Shown: positions 37,151 through 45,381 of the stretch, piece by piece | How positions within the stretch are numbered: the stretch's first letter is position 1 | Layout of the letters: the number at the start of each line of letters is the position of its first letter | NCBI GenBank assembly: GCA_031367345.1 | Contig: JANLPR010000201.1 | Coordinates: 1 to 64,000 of the forward strand | From: JADKIH01 sp031367345 | GTDB lineage: Bacteria; Bacteroidota; Bacteroidia; AKYH767-A; 2013-40CM-41-45 | Direction: 5' to 3' | Length of the DNA: 64,000 bases | Position numbers and translations under genes: made by a program | Notes under the pieces: generated by a model | The model's database searches: none | The model's input: only the letters and a program-made list of their open reading frames with translations | What the model was told of the DNA's origin: nothing

Positions 37151-37843
37151 CTAAATAAAATCAATCAACTTATACAGGTGGTGCTTAAATTGATCGCCTA
37201 TTGGAAGAGGTATTTTATTTAAAAAAAGTGTGCCATCTTCTATATAGTCAATTTGAGCTATTGAAACGATGTACGAACGATGTATTCTACAAAATTTTGA
37301 GTCTCCTATTTTTTTTTCAAACGCCCCAAGTGTTATATGTGCTGTATGTCTTCCCGATTTCGCATATATAGTAATATAATCTCCTAAAGCTTGGACGTAA
37401 TAGATATCGGCCAATTTAATTTTAGTAATTATATTTTTATTTCTAACAAAAATATAATCCCTTTCTTCAATCGATAGATTTCCGCCACTGCTATCGTAAA
37501 TTTCTTTTGCTCTACTTACAGCCATGGTGAAGCGTGAAAGCGTAATCGGCTTTACGAGAAAATCGGCCACATTCAATTCGAACGCTTCAATTGCATGATC
37601 CTTCTGAGATGAAATAAAAATAATTATCGGAGGATTCTTTAGGTGCCTTACAAATTCTACTCCATTTATCCCGGGCATTTCAACATCCAAAAAAATTAAA
37701 TCTACATGTTCGCTTTGTAAAAAATTAAATACATCGAGTGCATTGCTAAATTCTCCAATCTGAGTTAGAAAATCAACCTGAGCAACCAAATCAGTAATTA
37801 TGGTTCTCGAAAAAATATCGTCATCAACATTAATACACTTCAT
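37151..37843 (-). CDS. LytTR family response regulator
   Basis: 230 residues. Receiver domain with acidic pocket NVDDD (5-9), D53 in FLDVEMPGING, and Lys in FLVKPIT. The LytTR domain has IYYVQALGDYITIY and FCRIHRSYIVSIAQIDYI. It is a paralogue of the regulator at 12.7 kb with identical layout. Its partner Hpt protein follows at once. A large nested inverted repeat lies about 110-185 bp upstream. Target genes are unknown. Confidence 0.92.
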   Translation of the reverse strand: MKCINVDDDIFSRTIITDLVAQVDFLTQIGEFSNALDVFNFLQSEHVDLIFLDVEMPGINGVEFVRHLKNPPIIIFISSQKDHAIEAFELNVADFLVKPITLSRFTMAVSRAKEIYDSSGGNLSIEERDYIFVRNKNIITKIKLADIYYVQALGDYITIYAKSGRHTAHITLGAFEKKIGDSKFCRIHRSYIVSIAQIDYIEDGTLFLNKIPLPIGDQFKHHLYKLIDFI

Positions 37844-38300
37844 GTTTCATCCTATGGAACGGAATAAAAACTAAAAAAGGCACCCCTGGTTATTATCCCT
37901 AACCTGCCTACTTATCTACAAAGTTAAAATAAGTATTGAATGTTACAAGACAAAAAAAAGAGTTTTAAAAAAACTAGAAACGGTTTCTAACTTTAAACCA
38001 ATTAATTGTCCTTTTAAAACTCTTTTTCTCTGTTGCCAGCTCAAATTTAATTCAAAAATTGAATGTTTTCTGCATCAAACGAATTGTATGATTCGCAAAA
38101 AACACTCTCGAATTGGACACCATCAAAGGTTCCCGAAAGTTTAAATCTAAACTTGACTAGCCTTTGAAAACAAAATCAATTTTTCTCATATACTTTTTTA
38201 CTATTTCTCATTCAGGTGTGCTTGCTGAATGAATTATCAGGTAAACATTATTCGTACTTAAGATAATGAGTGTTGACCTTATATGAGAATGAAAATAATT
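37844..38300. other. Intergenic region with nested inverted repeats
   Basis: 457 bp between two minus-strand genes. A 16-bp perfect inverted repeat, AAAAAGAGTTTTAAAA at 37955-37970 and its complement at 38012-38027, encloses a second palindrome TAGAAAC-G-GTTTCTA at 37975-37989. On the minus strand it ends in a T-run, so it may act as a terminator of the upstream gene, as an operator for the LytTR gene, or both. A smaller palindrome, ATTCAA/TTGAAT, is at 38051-38064. Confidence 0.5.
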
Positions 38301-38789
38301 CTAGTTTTTCGGCATCGGATCCATTGCAAAATTTGCATGAACTAATTTCCATTTGCCGTTTTGTTTTGCATATACACGTGTAGATTTAGCACGATTCGTT
38401 TTAACTTCACCGTCTTTGTTTTTCATAACACCTGCGTAATTGTATGACAATATAGCTACGTCACCATAAACTTGCACCTTCGGGTTAAGCATTTCTCCTG
38501 CTAAAGTTCTACCCGGATCTTTACTCCCGGCTTCTGTCAATCGCATACATTGAGCTTTCCCTTCAAGTCTTGTAGAATAATCTGAATTAAATTCGGTGTA
38601 ATCGTCAGCTGTGTTTTTAAATTGCTCTGCTACATTTGTAGGATCAGAAACCTCAGAAGCCCACTGCGCTTTTACCATTGCAATAATTTCGTCCGACGTT
38701 TGCTGTGTTGTGCTTGCTTGCGCTGTCGCGTTTTGTGTTTGGATAATCATGCCCACTAGCATAATCAACCCCATGGTGATTTTTTTCAT
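38301..38789 (-). CDS. Secreted SnoaL-like/DUF4440 (NTF2-fold) protein
   Basis: 162 residues with a signal peptide (ending QNATAQA). The NTF2-like domain has DDYTEFNSDYSTRLEGKAQ and TRVYAKQNGKWKLVHANFAMDP, the standard DUF4440 end. It is periplasmic or secreted. A binding or catalytic role cannot be inferred. Confidence 0.82.
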   Translation of the reverse strand: MKKITMGLIMLVGMIIQTQNATAQASTTQQTSDEIIAMVKAQWASEVSDPTNVAEQFKNTADDYTEFNSDYSTRLEGKAQCMRLTEAGSKDPGRTLAGEMLNPKVQVYGDVAILSYNYAGVMKNKDGEVKTNRAKSTRVYAKQNGKWKLVHANFAMDPMPKN

Positions 38790-39070
38790 GTTGTATTTGT
38801 TTAAATGTGTGTCGACTATTACAGGACGCCAACTTATCCTTGCAAAAAATGTATTAATATTCTTTTTGTATTACAAAATAAATAAACTAGCCTTTCAATT
38901 TAAAATTTCAATTTTCTGAAAGTAACAAAATATTAATGAAAAGAAAAAATAATTTTTCAATAAGATAATGTTGTATTGATCCAATGAACTTATTTGTTTA
39001 GCAAATTCCCTTTTTACCAGCGTTAAAACTCCTTGCTTCGTGTATCTTTATTTTAAAAAAGTTGACTTTT

Positions 39071-40009
39071 TCAAAATTTAACGCTATACTCTAGCGATGC
39101 AACATAACTTCTAGTTAAACCGTCCGGTTTTGTTTTACGTGTAATAAATGGTGTTCCTACAATCAGACTAAGTATTGCATTCTGTTTAATCAAATAATCT
39201 AAATAAATATTTGCATTAAATGTCAAGCCTTTTGATCCGCTTATTTTCCTTTCCACTAAATCTAAATCAGTAAATCTATCGTCACTCAAATGATAGATTG
39301 GTAATAGACTAGGTGTAATGGTAAATTTTTCTGACGCCTTTATAGGATATGAAATTCTTAACAACACATCCGGACTCCTTTTATATTTATTTGTTGACTG
39401 AAAATTATACAATAGTGAATTAGGATCATTGTTCTCCGATAAAAATTGATTTTTGTTTTGGATAACCGGTTGTTGATATGCAAAAACTAGTTTCAGGCTT
39501 TTTATTTCTTTCGAAATACCAAAAAGCAAATCAACAGTTCCTAGACTTGGTTGATAATCCATTGGTAGAGCTAAATTATTCTTCTTTAAATTTCCATCAG
39601 TAAACGGGGTTTTTATTCCAAGAGATAATTTTGTTTTATGATGAAGTTCAAAACTAGAAATTATATATAGATCTGAAACTCCAGATGAACGAATTCCATT
39701 TCCTCCTTGAGAGGTAAATGTTAGTTTGCCTTGAAGTGAGACTATTGAGGTTATTTGTCTTGAATATTCTAGGTACCCGCCTATAACAGAAATAGAATGA
39801 TCGGCTCCACCATTTGAAAGTCCAATTTTAAAAAGATTGCTTGTATCTAATGAAAGCGAATCGGGACTATTTGGTTTAAAAGCATCAAGCGTGCAAAAGC
39901 CGGCATCGCTACATCCTTGTGCATATACAAATTGAATTTCTGAAATAGTAAAAATAAATGCTATTACTACCATCCATTTAAACCTTATACTTGACGCTGC
40001 TTTTTCCAT
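39071..40009 (-). CDS. Putative outer-membrane beta-barrel protein
   Basis: 312 residues. Signal peptide 1-31 (SEIQFVYAQG), then CSDAGFCTLDAFKP with two Cys. The remainder alternates beta-strands (KLSLGIKTPFTDG, NANIYLDYLIKQNAILSLIVG) and ends YVASLEYSVKF with a C-terminal Phe, the outer-membrane barrel signal. The fold suggests a porin or transporter-like barrel; I do not recognise the family. Confidence 0.65.
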   Translation of the reverse strand: MEKAASSIRFKWMVVIAFIFTISEIQFVYAQGCSDAGFCTLDAFKPNSPDSLSLDTSNLFKIGLSNGGADHSISVIGGYLEYSRQITSIVSLQGKLTFTSQGGNGIRSSGVSDLYIISSFELHHKTKLSLGIKTPFTDGNLKKNNLALPMDYQPSLGTVDLLFGISKEIKSLKLVFAYQQPVIQNKNQFLSENNDPNSLLYNFQSTNKYKRSPDVLLRISYPIKASEKFTITPSLLPIYHLSDDRFTDLDLVERKISGSKGLTFNANIYLDYLIKQNAILSLIVGTPFITRKTKPDGLTRSYVASLEYSVKF

Positions 40010-40068
40010 TCCTTTCTATTAATTTCAGTAATTAAATTTCTTCTTAATAATACTCTAGTTTTTCAAAA

Positions 40069-40464
40069 CTAAAGGCTTGAAAAATATTTTTTCATCGGCT
40101 CAAAATAATGAGAAACCCAACCTGTTTCTACATGATATTCTTGCTCCGGAATGTTAGAATGTATCAAAGTAAGCTGGGTTTCACCTCCCTTTTCTTCGAA
40201 TATTACTTCAAGCAATGAGTCTTCATCTTCTGGTTTAAATGAGGTTGATCTCCAGCTCTGGACAATTTTTTTGAATGGTATTAACTCAATATTTTTTCCT
40301 GTGATGTACTCTCCATGCGCTTTGTATTCTGCACCAACCACCTGACTAGCTATTGCTGATTCCGAATCGGTCATTAATGCATGCCTTTCGCTATCTAACC
40401 ATGCTGAATAAATAGCTTGAGGAGTTGCTGGAATTTCTGATATTAACTTGAATTTTAATTTCAT
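40069..40464 (-). CDS. SRPBCC/AHSA1 domain protein
   Basis: 131 residues. The AHSA1-type START/Bet v 1 fold shows as ISEIPATPQAIYSAWLDSERHALMT, KIVQSWRSTSF and ETQLTLIHSNIPEQEYHVETGWVSHYFEPMKKYF, the usual end of this family. A second AHSA1-type protein is at 44.3 kb. Function unknown (small-ligand binding suggested by the fold). Confidence 0.83.
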   Translation of the reverse strand: MKLKFKLISEIPATPQAIYSAWLDSERHALMTDSESAIASQVVGAEYKAHGEYITGKNIELIPFKKIVQSWRSTSFKPEDEDSLLEVIFEEKGGETQLTLIHSNIPEQEYHVETGWVSHYFEPMKKYFSSL

Positions 40465-40613
40465 TTTTTTGATTCAATTTTAATTATATTTTATTCTTAT
40501 TGTAATAACCAATTATCGGAATTAATTTACTTATGTGCATTAGGATGAATTTCTAATTAGTAGAAATTCAAAAATCACTATTAATAAAATCGACGACTAG
40601 AATAAATAATTGG

Positions 40614-40649
40614 AAAGGCAGCAGATTTCTAAAAAAATCTGCTGCCTTT
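40614..40649 (-). terminator. Rho-independent terminator
   Basis: Perfect 15-bp arms AAAGGCAGCAGATTT and complement with a 6-nt loop, 20 bp downstream of the minus-strand gene ending at 40669. The trailing U-tract is short. Confidence 0.7.
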
Positions 40650-40668
40650 AATTTTCCCATTCAAGAAA

Positions 40669-41436
40669 TTATTTCTTGGGGTGATAAGCTAAATCTTCTC
40701 TCATCATCCCTGTGAATGTTTCATACTTCGAGGTGTACGACAGCACATCATTTAAGACCTTTCGTCCCTCATCACCTATCAAAATCATATTTTCTTTTTG
40801 CATTTGAGCAAATGATTCTGCGTCTTTCGCTGAAACAACAACCATGTAATAGGAATCAATTAATCCAAAACCACTTTTATATACTCGATAGTGTATTTTT
40901 GAATTTTTACTTGCATAATAGTTTTTCACTGCCAATCCTTTTTCCCTTAGCATTTGAAAGTTCTCGGGAGTAGCGTGATAATAATAATAAACACGATACG
41001 GTAACCCCTCTTGAGCAATAGAAATTCCTTCCGGCATATAACACATGTCTTCTTCAAGAGTAATCATATACGTTCCGTGTGCTGTATAACATTTATCCAT
41101 TCTTGTAAATAAATTATCCAATTTGTCTTTGCCCAATTTTTCAGACAATTGTGAAAACATGTTTTTGTCGAGGTCAGCCATCTTGTCAATTGGCATAACA
41201 TAGCTGTATCGAAAGTCGGCGGTTTGTGTGACAAAAAAATTAACGTCCTGAATATTGTATTGGTTGAGATAGCCGATTAACTCTTTGAGTATTTTTTCAT
41301 AATCACCAACCATCGATGGCTTTACAATATCTTGATGAATGGCATACATTTTCTTTGGCGCGATTTGCGCAGATGAAACAATGGGTGACCAACAAAAGAT
41401 CACGGCAATGATTAAGATTGATTTGAGTTTTTTCAT
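40669..41436 (-). CDS. Secreted protein of unknown family
   Basis: 255 residues with a signal peptide 1-23 (SPIVSSAQ). No family recognised. The repeated layout KMYAIHQDIVKPSMVGDYEKILKELIGYL and later PYRVYYYYHATPENFQMLREKGLAVK, each followed by a Tyr-rich strand, suggests two ferredoxin-like dimeric alpha-beta barrel units, like NIPSNAP-type or antibiotic-biosynthesis monooxygenase folds. It is periplasmic. It is monocistronic with a terminator. Confidence 0.6.
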   Translation of the reverse strand: MKKLKSILIIAVIFCWSPIVSSAQIAPKKMYAIHQDIVKPSMVGDYEKILKELIGYLNQYNIQDVNFFVTQTADFRYSYVMPIDKMADLDKNMFSQLSEKLGKDKLDNLFTRMDKCYTAHGTYMITLEEDMCYMPEGISIAQEGLPYRVYYYYHATPENFQMLREKGLAVKNYYASKNSKIHYRVYKSGFGLIDSYYMVVVSAKDAESFAQMQKENMILIGDEGRKVLNDVLSYTSKYETFTGMMREDLAYHPKK

Positions 41437-41962
41437 GGCTTTAAAATTTATATGTTAATAATAAAATAGAATTTGGTTTTCATGAAATTTACTAATTATA
41501 TTTATACTGATTCAATTTCTAAATGAAAAATATTTCCTAAAAAAAGATCAGTAAGAGATAAGTAAATCGATTTTTTTTTCAAAAATAGAACCATCAAACA
41601 TGCTCAATTTACATATTATTTTATATTTAAAAAAAGAAATATTATTAAAAAAAGAATATTGAAATTTTTTATTCAAAAAAAGCTGATTAAAATTTGATCC
41701 TAATCCCAACAGAATAAAATAAAAAGCGACTTTTACTCACTCTACTTACAATTAACCTTGTATTTGAATTTTATTTACGTCTCAAATTGCCTATTGTTGC
41801 TCCCAATCCGGTTCACATTTATAAACTCAATGAATAACTTAACCGTCAATTTCTCCTTCAAAATTGTCCTTTATTTTACTTTGAACTGATCAATTATTAC
41901 GACCGCCATCTTTTTAAATTAAAAACAGACTCTTTAACTCGCATATAATTGATTAAACTGTG
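41437..41962. other. AT-rich divergent intergenic region
   Basis: About 525 bp without a supported gene between divergent genes. It is very AT-rich, with several A- and T-runs. The helicase promoter element lies at its right end. Confidence 0.4.
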
Positions 41963-41970
41963 TATCTTTG
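41963..41970 (+). promoter_or_regulatory. Canonical -7 promoter element of the helicase gene
   Basis: TATCTTTG, an exact Bacteroidota TAnnTTTG element, 18 bp before the ATG at 41988. The -33 box is weak. It rules out the alternative TTG start at 41949. Confidence 0.75.
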
Positions 41971-41987
41971 CAAATCCTCAAAAATTT

Positions 41988-43658
41988 ATGTCCTCCATTT
42001 TGAACCCCAATAATATTTTAGAAAGTCCGAATGAAAAAAACGGGAAAAAGCTTTATGACTATCAACATTCAGCTATCGACGATATTTTTAAAAAACTAGA
42101 AGGTCATGCTACCCGGTACAATCTATTATATCAGCTACCTACCGGTGGAGGTAAAACTGTTATCTTTTCTGAAATAGCACGAAGATATATTCTAGGAACA
42201 GGGAAAAAAGTTCTTATCCTAACCCATCGTGTCGAATTGTGCAACCAGACCTCAGCTATGCTGCAAGAGTTTGGGGTAAAAAATAAAATTATTAATAGCG
42301 CCGTAAAAGAGTTGCCGGTACCGAACGACTATATGTGTTTTGTGGCTATGGTTGAAACATTAAACAATCGGTTACGCGATAAGATTCTTACTCTAGATAA
42401 TATCGGCTTAATAATTATTGATGAAGCTCACTATAATGCATTCGGAAAACTTCTTAGCTTTTATGAAAAGGGCGTGGTACTTGGTGTTACTGCCACTCCT
42501 CTTAGTTCGAATATATCAATTCGGATGCGAGACAATTACGATGAACTAATTATTGGCGAATCTATTTCTTCACTTATTGGAAATGGTTTTCTATCGAAAG
42601 CTACAACTTATCATTATCACGTTGGACTTACTTCTTTGAAAGTTGGACGAACAGGTGATTATACTGTAAGCTCTTCCGAACGTCTCTACAATAATCACGC
42701 TATGCAAGACAAGTTGCTTAGCGCTTATAAAGAAAAATGTATTGGAAAGAAAACGTTAATCTTCAACAATGGAATTGCTACTTCTCAATATGTTTATGCA
42801 ACTTTTCAGGAAGCCGGTTTCGAAATAAAACATCTCGACCATAGTCATAGTGCTACCGAAAGAAGAGATATTCTTCAGTGGTTTAGAGATAAGCCTGATG
42901 CTATTCTTACCTCTGTAAGTATCCTTACTACCGGATTTGATGAGCCTACGGTTGATTGTATTATTCTTAATCGTGCTACCAAATCGCTTACGTTGTATTT
43001 TCAAATGATTGGTAGAGGTTCGCGGATTCTACCTAAGAAAAAGGAATTTTCAATTATAGATCTCGGAAATAATCTAAATAGATTTGGCCTTTGGGACGCG
43101 CCAATTGACTGGGAAAGTATTTTCAAAAACCCGGAACTTTATTTAGCGGGAATAAAATCGGATGAAGAAATTGAAAGGAGTTATAGATATGTAATGCCGG
43201 AAGATTTGCGTGCCAAATTTTCAAATTCTGTTTCTATCGACTTTGATATTAAGGATGAACATCAAAAAGCAATTAGTTTGGGTCAGCGACCAAAAGAAGT
43301 TATAGAACGTTCTATTCAACAACATGTAAAAATTTGTATGGAAAACAGCTCTTCTATCGAAGAAGCTCTTGTACTTTCCAATTTGCTTAAAGAAGAAATT
43401 GAATTTAGAGTACGTACATTTACTCGTTGCTTAAGTAAAACCTCAGAAAGTTATGTGAAGTGGTTGGCGGAAGATTATAAACGAAAATTTAAATTTGCGT
43501 TAATTAAAAAATGCCACGAAGTTACAGGCGACGGATTTGATTTTTCAGAAGCTGAGCAGGAGGAATATTCAGTGGAAAATGAATCAGAGATGGATTCGGA
43601 AACTCAGGGCGAAAACGAAACAGAAGAAAACTCAGATAGAATTAATGAGGATGAATAA
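41988..43658 (+). CDS. DEAD/DEAH-box SF2 helicase (SSL2/COG1061-like)
   Basis: The start ATG at 41988 is fixed by the promoter 18 bp upstream; this gives 556 residues. RecA domain 1: Q-like YDYQHSAIDDI, Walker A PTGGGKT, motif Ia LTHRVEL, DEAH box IIIDEAHYN, motif III TATPL. RecA domain 2: FNNGIATSQYV, TTGFDEPTV, and motif VI QMIGRGSR. The C-terminal 60 residues are acidic (EENESEMDSETQGENETEEN). It is probably a DNA or RNA helicase in repair or general nucleic-acid metabolism. It has no nuclease domain and no defence-gene neighbours. Confidence 0.9.
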   Translation: MSSILNPNNILESPNEKNGKKLYDYQHSAIDDIFKKLEGHATRYNLLYQLPTGGGKTVIFSEIARRYILGTGKKVLILTHRVELCNQTSAMLQEFGVKNKIINSAVKELPVPNDYMCFVAMVETLNNRLRDKILTLDNIGLIIIDEAHYNAFGKLLSFYEKGVVLGVTATPLSSNISIRMRDNYDELIIGESISSLIGNGFLSKATTYHYHVGLTSLKVGRTGDYTVSSSERLYNNHAMQDKLLSAYKEKCIGKKTLIFNNGIATSQYVYATFQEAGFEIKHLDHSHSATERRDILQWFRDKPDAILTSVSILTTGFDEPTVDCIILNRATKSLTLYFQMIGRGSRILPKKKEFSIIDLGNNLNRFGLWDAPIDWESIFKNPELYLAGIKSDEEIERSYRYVMPEDLRAKFSNSVSIDFDIKDEHQKAISLGQRPKEVIERSIQQHVKICMENSSSIEEALVLSNLLKEEIEFRVRTFTRCLSKTSESYVKWLAEDYKRKFKFALIKKCHEVTGDGFDFSEAEQEEYSVENESEMDSETQGENETEENSDRINEDE

Positions 43659-43764
43659 ATTATTGTTCATCAACATATAAAAGATCTACGCCGATTACCT
43701 GGAGTTTTGATATTAGAAAAGTGCTTTGGAAATGATCACAACTCTTTTATCAAAAATATTTCTA

Positions 43765-44313
43765 TCATTCAATTGTAAATTCACCACTCTTTTCTTTTTT
43801 GATTGAAAGGTGAATTGTTTCATGAGGCGTTTTCGAATAACTGTTTTCAAACAAAAAGAAAGAGTAATTTAACTTCGGATAAAAAACAGTTTCTGTCGAA
43901 ATACATTTTCCAAAATTATCAGAAATAGATACAGGAAAAGATCTTTCAGACAAATTGTAGTGCACTTTCATAATCGAAACAAGAGTGTCCTTGTTTTTGA
44001 GATAATCTTCGTTGCTTAATTCTAATTGATAAATCAATGACTTCCCATTGAAGTGATCGTCGCTTGGGAATTGGACAAACCGAGTGTACTCCAGTTTATT
44101 TTCAAACACTTTAGCAATTGTCTTTTCGCTTTTTTTTTCATTCACTTAAATTGCTTCAACTTTAGTTGTAGTGTCCTTAGCTGAAACAATAGTTTGATAC
44201 TTCTTTGTAGCAGTAAAGCTTGCTCCTACTTCACCTTCCTTTTTAGAGAGGCTGCATGAAGAAAATAATAAAATGTTTACGTAAAGAAAAATTCCGGTTA
44301 TAAATTTAATCAT
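43765..44313 (-). pseudogene. Lipoprotein gene interrupted by an in-frame TAA
   Basis: From the ATG at 44313 the frame encodes a lipoprotein signal (MIKFITGIFLYVNILLFSSC) and 35 mature residues, then meets TAA at 44146-44148. The very next codon continues the same frame for 126 residues (VNEKKSEKTIAKVFENKLEY...) to 43765. The second half has no ATG and no signal of its own, although the GTG directly after the stop could start it. The likely original is a single 181-codon lipoprotein. The family is unknown. A TAA arising from CAA, AAA or GAA by one base is the simplest explanation. Confidence 0.7.
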
Positions 44314-44321
44314 CTCAGCTA

Positions 44322-44744
44322 CTAGTTAGCTTCAGCATATTTTTTGAAACTATCCAATATCGCTTGCCCGCCACCTCTCTGAACTTCTATCGGGTTTTCA
44401 TCTTCCGCCTCAAATGTTTCGACAACTGTTGTTGTATTCCCATCAACAGAAAATCTAATTTCCACTTTTCTGCCATCTACTATTGAATAGTCAATCGTAG
44501 AATTAAGTTCAACTTTAGTATAGGTTCCTATAAAATCAAAACTCATGCTCCCATCTTTCGCCGCCATTGTCGTTTTAAAATTTGCTCCCACTTTTAAATC
44601 ATTCTCTACATAAGGAGCATGCCAATCTTCAGATGCATTGTACCATTTGGTAATGTGATTTGCGTTTGTCCATATTCCCCAAACTTTTTCAATAGGTGCA
44701 TGAACGGTAGTTTGAACAGTAACTTTCTCTCTGAAATTTGACAT
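44322..44744 (-). CDS. SRPBCC/AHSA1 domain protein
   Basis: 140 residues: VTVQTTVHAPIEKVWGIWTNANHITKWYNASEDWHAPYVEND is the standard AHSA1 opening; FDFIGTYTKVELNSTIDYSI and VVETFEAEDENPIEVQRGGGQAILDSFKKYAE complete the fold. Common as a small cytoplasmic protein of unknown ligand. It ends 8 bp before the interrupted lipoprotein gene. Confidence 0.88.
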   Translation of the reverse strand: MSNFREKVTVQTTVHAPIEKVWGIWTNANHITKWYNASEDWHAPYVENDLKVGANFKTTMAAKDGSMSFDFIGTYTKVELNSTIDYSIVDGRKVEIRFSVDGNTTTVVETFEAEDENPIEVQRGGGQAILDSFKKYAEAN

Positions 44745-44787
44745 GGAGTTTATTTTTAATAAAAATCAAATTATTTCGTCGCGCAAA

Positions 44788-45144
44788 TCACTTAGTCTCC
44801 TTAAGTGTATCAGGGGAAGCAACTAGTTTAAAATATTCTGCTTTGAAGCGATCATTCACAACAACACCTTTTACATAAGCGTGTCGTATAGTAGAACAAA
44901 AACCATCAACAGCATGCGCATTTCCAAAATCGTCGATTTTGGCTCCGTCTACGAAATATGTTTTTCCGTCTATTCGTATAGCTAGGTCACAACTTTTTCC
45001 ATGCATATGAAAATTGCATTCTCCACAAGACGCTTCCACCAATTGAAAGTCGTTATTTTTATTTTTTAATGTATCGCCGGATGTTTGAGCCTGAACACTC
45101 TGGCAAAATAAAAATATGCTTGTTATTATTAAGAATTTTTTCAT
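44788..45144 (-). CDS. DUF6370 family secreted protein
   Basis: The start ATG at 45144 places a signal peptide first (MKKFLIITSIFLFCQSVQAQ); 118 residues. Mature part: EASCGECNFHMHGKSCDLAIRIDGKTYFVDG and NAHAVDGFCSTIRHAYVKGVVVNDRFKAEYFKL, the DUF6370 pattern with conserved CGECxF...C and a later Cys. This may be a metal- or heme-type site, but the function is unknown. Confidence 0.8.
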   Translation of the reverse strand: MKKFLIITSIFLFCQSVQAQTSGDTLKNKNNDFQLVEASCGECNFHMHGKSCDLAIRIDGKTYFVDGAKIDDFGNAHAVDGFCSTIRHAYVKGVVVNDRFKAEYFKLVASPDTLKETK

Positions 45145-45237
45145 GTTGTGAGCGGTTTGATCAGATTTAACTATTAACATTATTACCATTAAAGGTATAA
45201 ATTTATTTTATGAAAAATTAAAATATATAAATGCTTT

Positions 45238-45381
45238 TTAGTTTATTAAATTAACAGATTGCACACTTTCCTTCTTTTTATTCAATACATATCCGAATGA
45301 AAAAACAAACGAGCTACTGTATTCTTTCGGATAGTAATAATCGTCCGGAGAAATAGATTTGTAAAATGATAATTTTTTACT
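45238..45381 (-). pseudogene. Orphan C-terminal fragment of an outer-membrane beta-barrel protein
   Basis: About 47 codons without a start codon read KKLSFYKSISPDDYYY, PKEYSSSFVFSFGYVLNKKK and QSVNLIN before a stop. The composition is typical of the last strands of a Bacteroidota barrel. It lies in frame directly behind the stop of the T9SS gene at 45382. It is most simply a deletion remnant; read-through is unlikely. Confidence 0.5.

Noticed and set aside
41949..41987. TTG start for the helicase at 41949
   Set aside because: It would lie upstream of the clear TATCTTTG promoter element; the ATG at 41988 fits.
41988..43658. Helicase as part of a phage-defence system
   Set aside because: No nuclease, methylase or other defence gene is adjacent; the flanking genes are ordinary envelope and unknown proteins.
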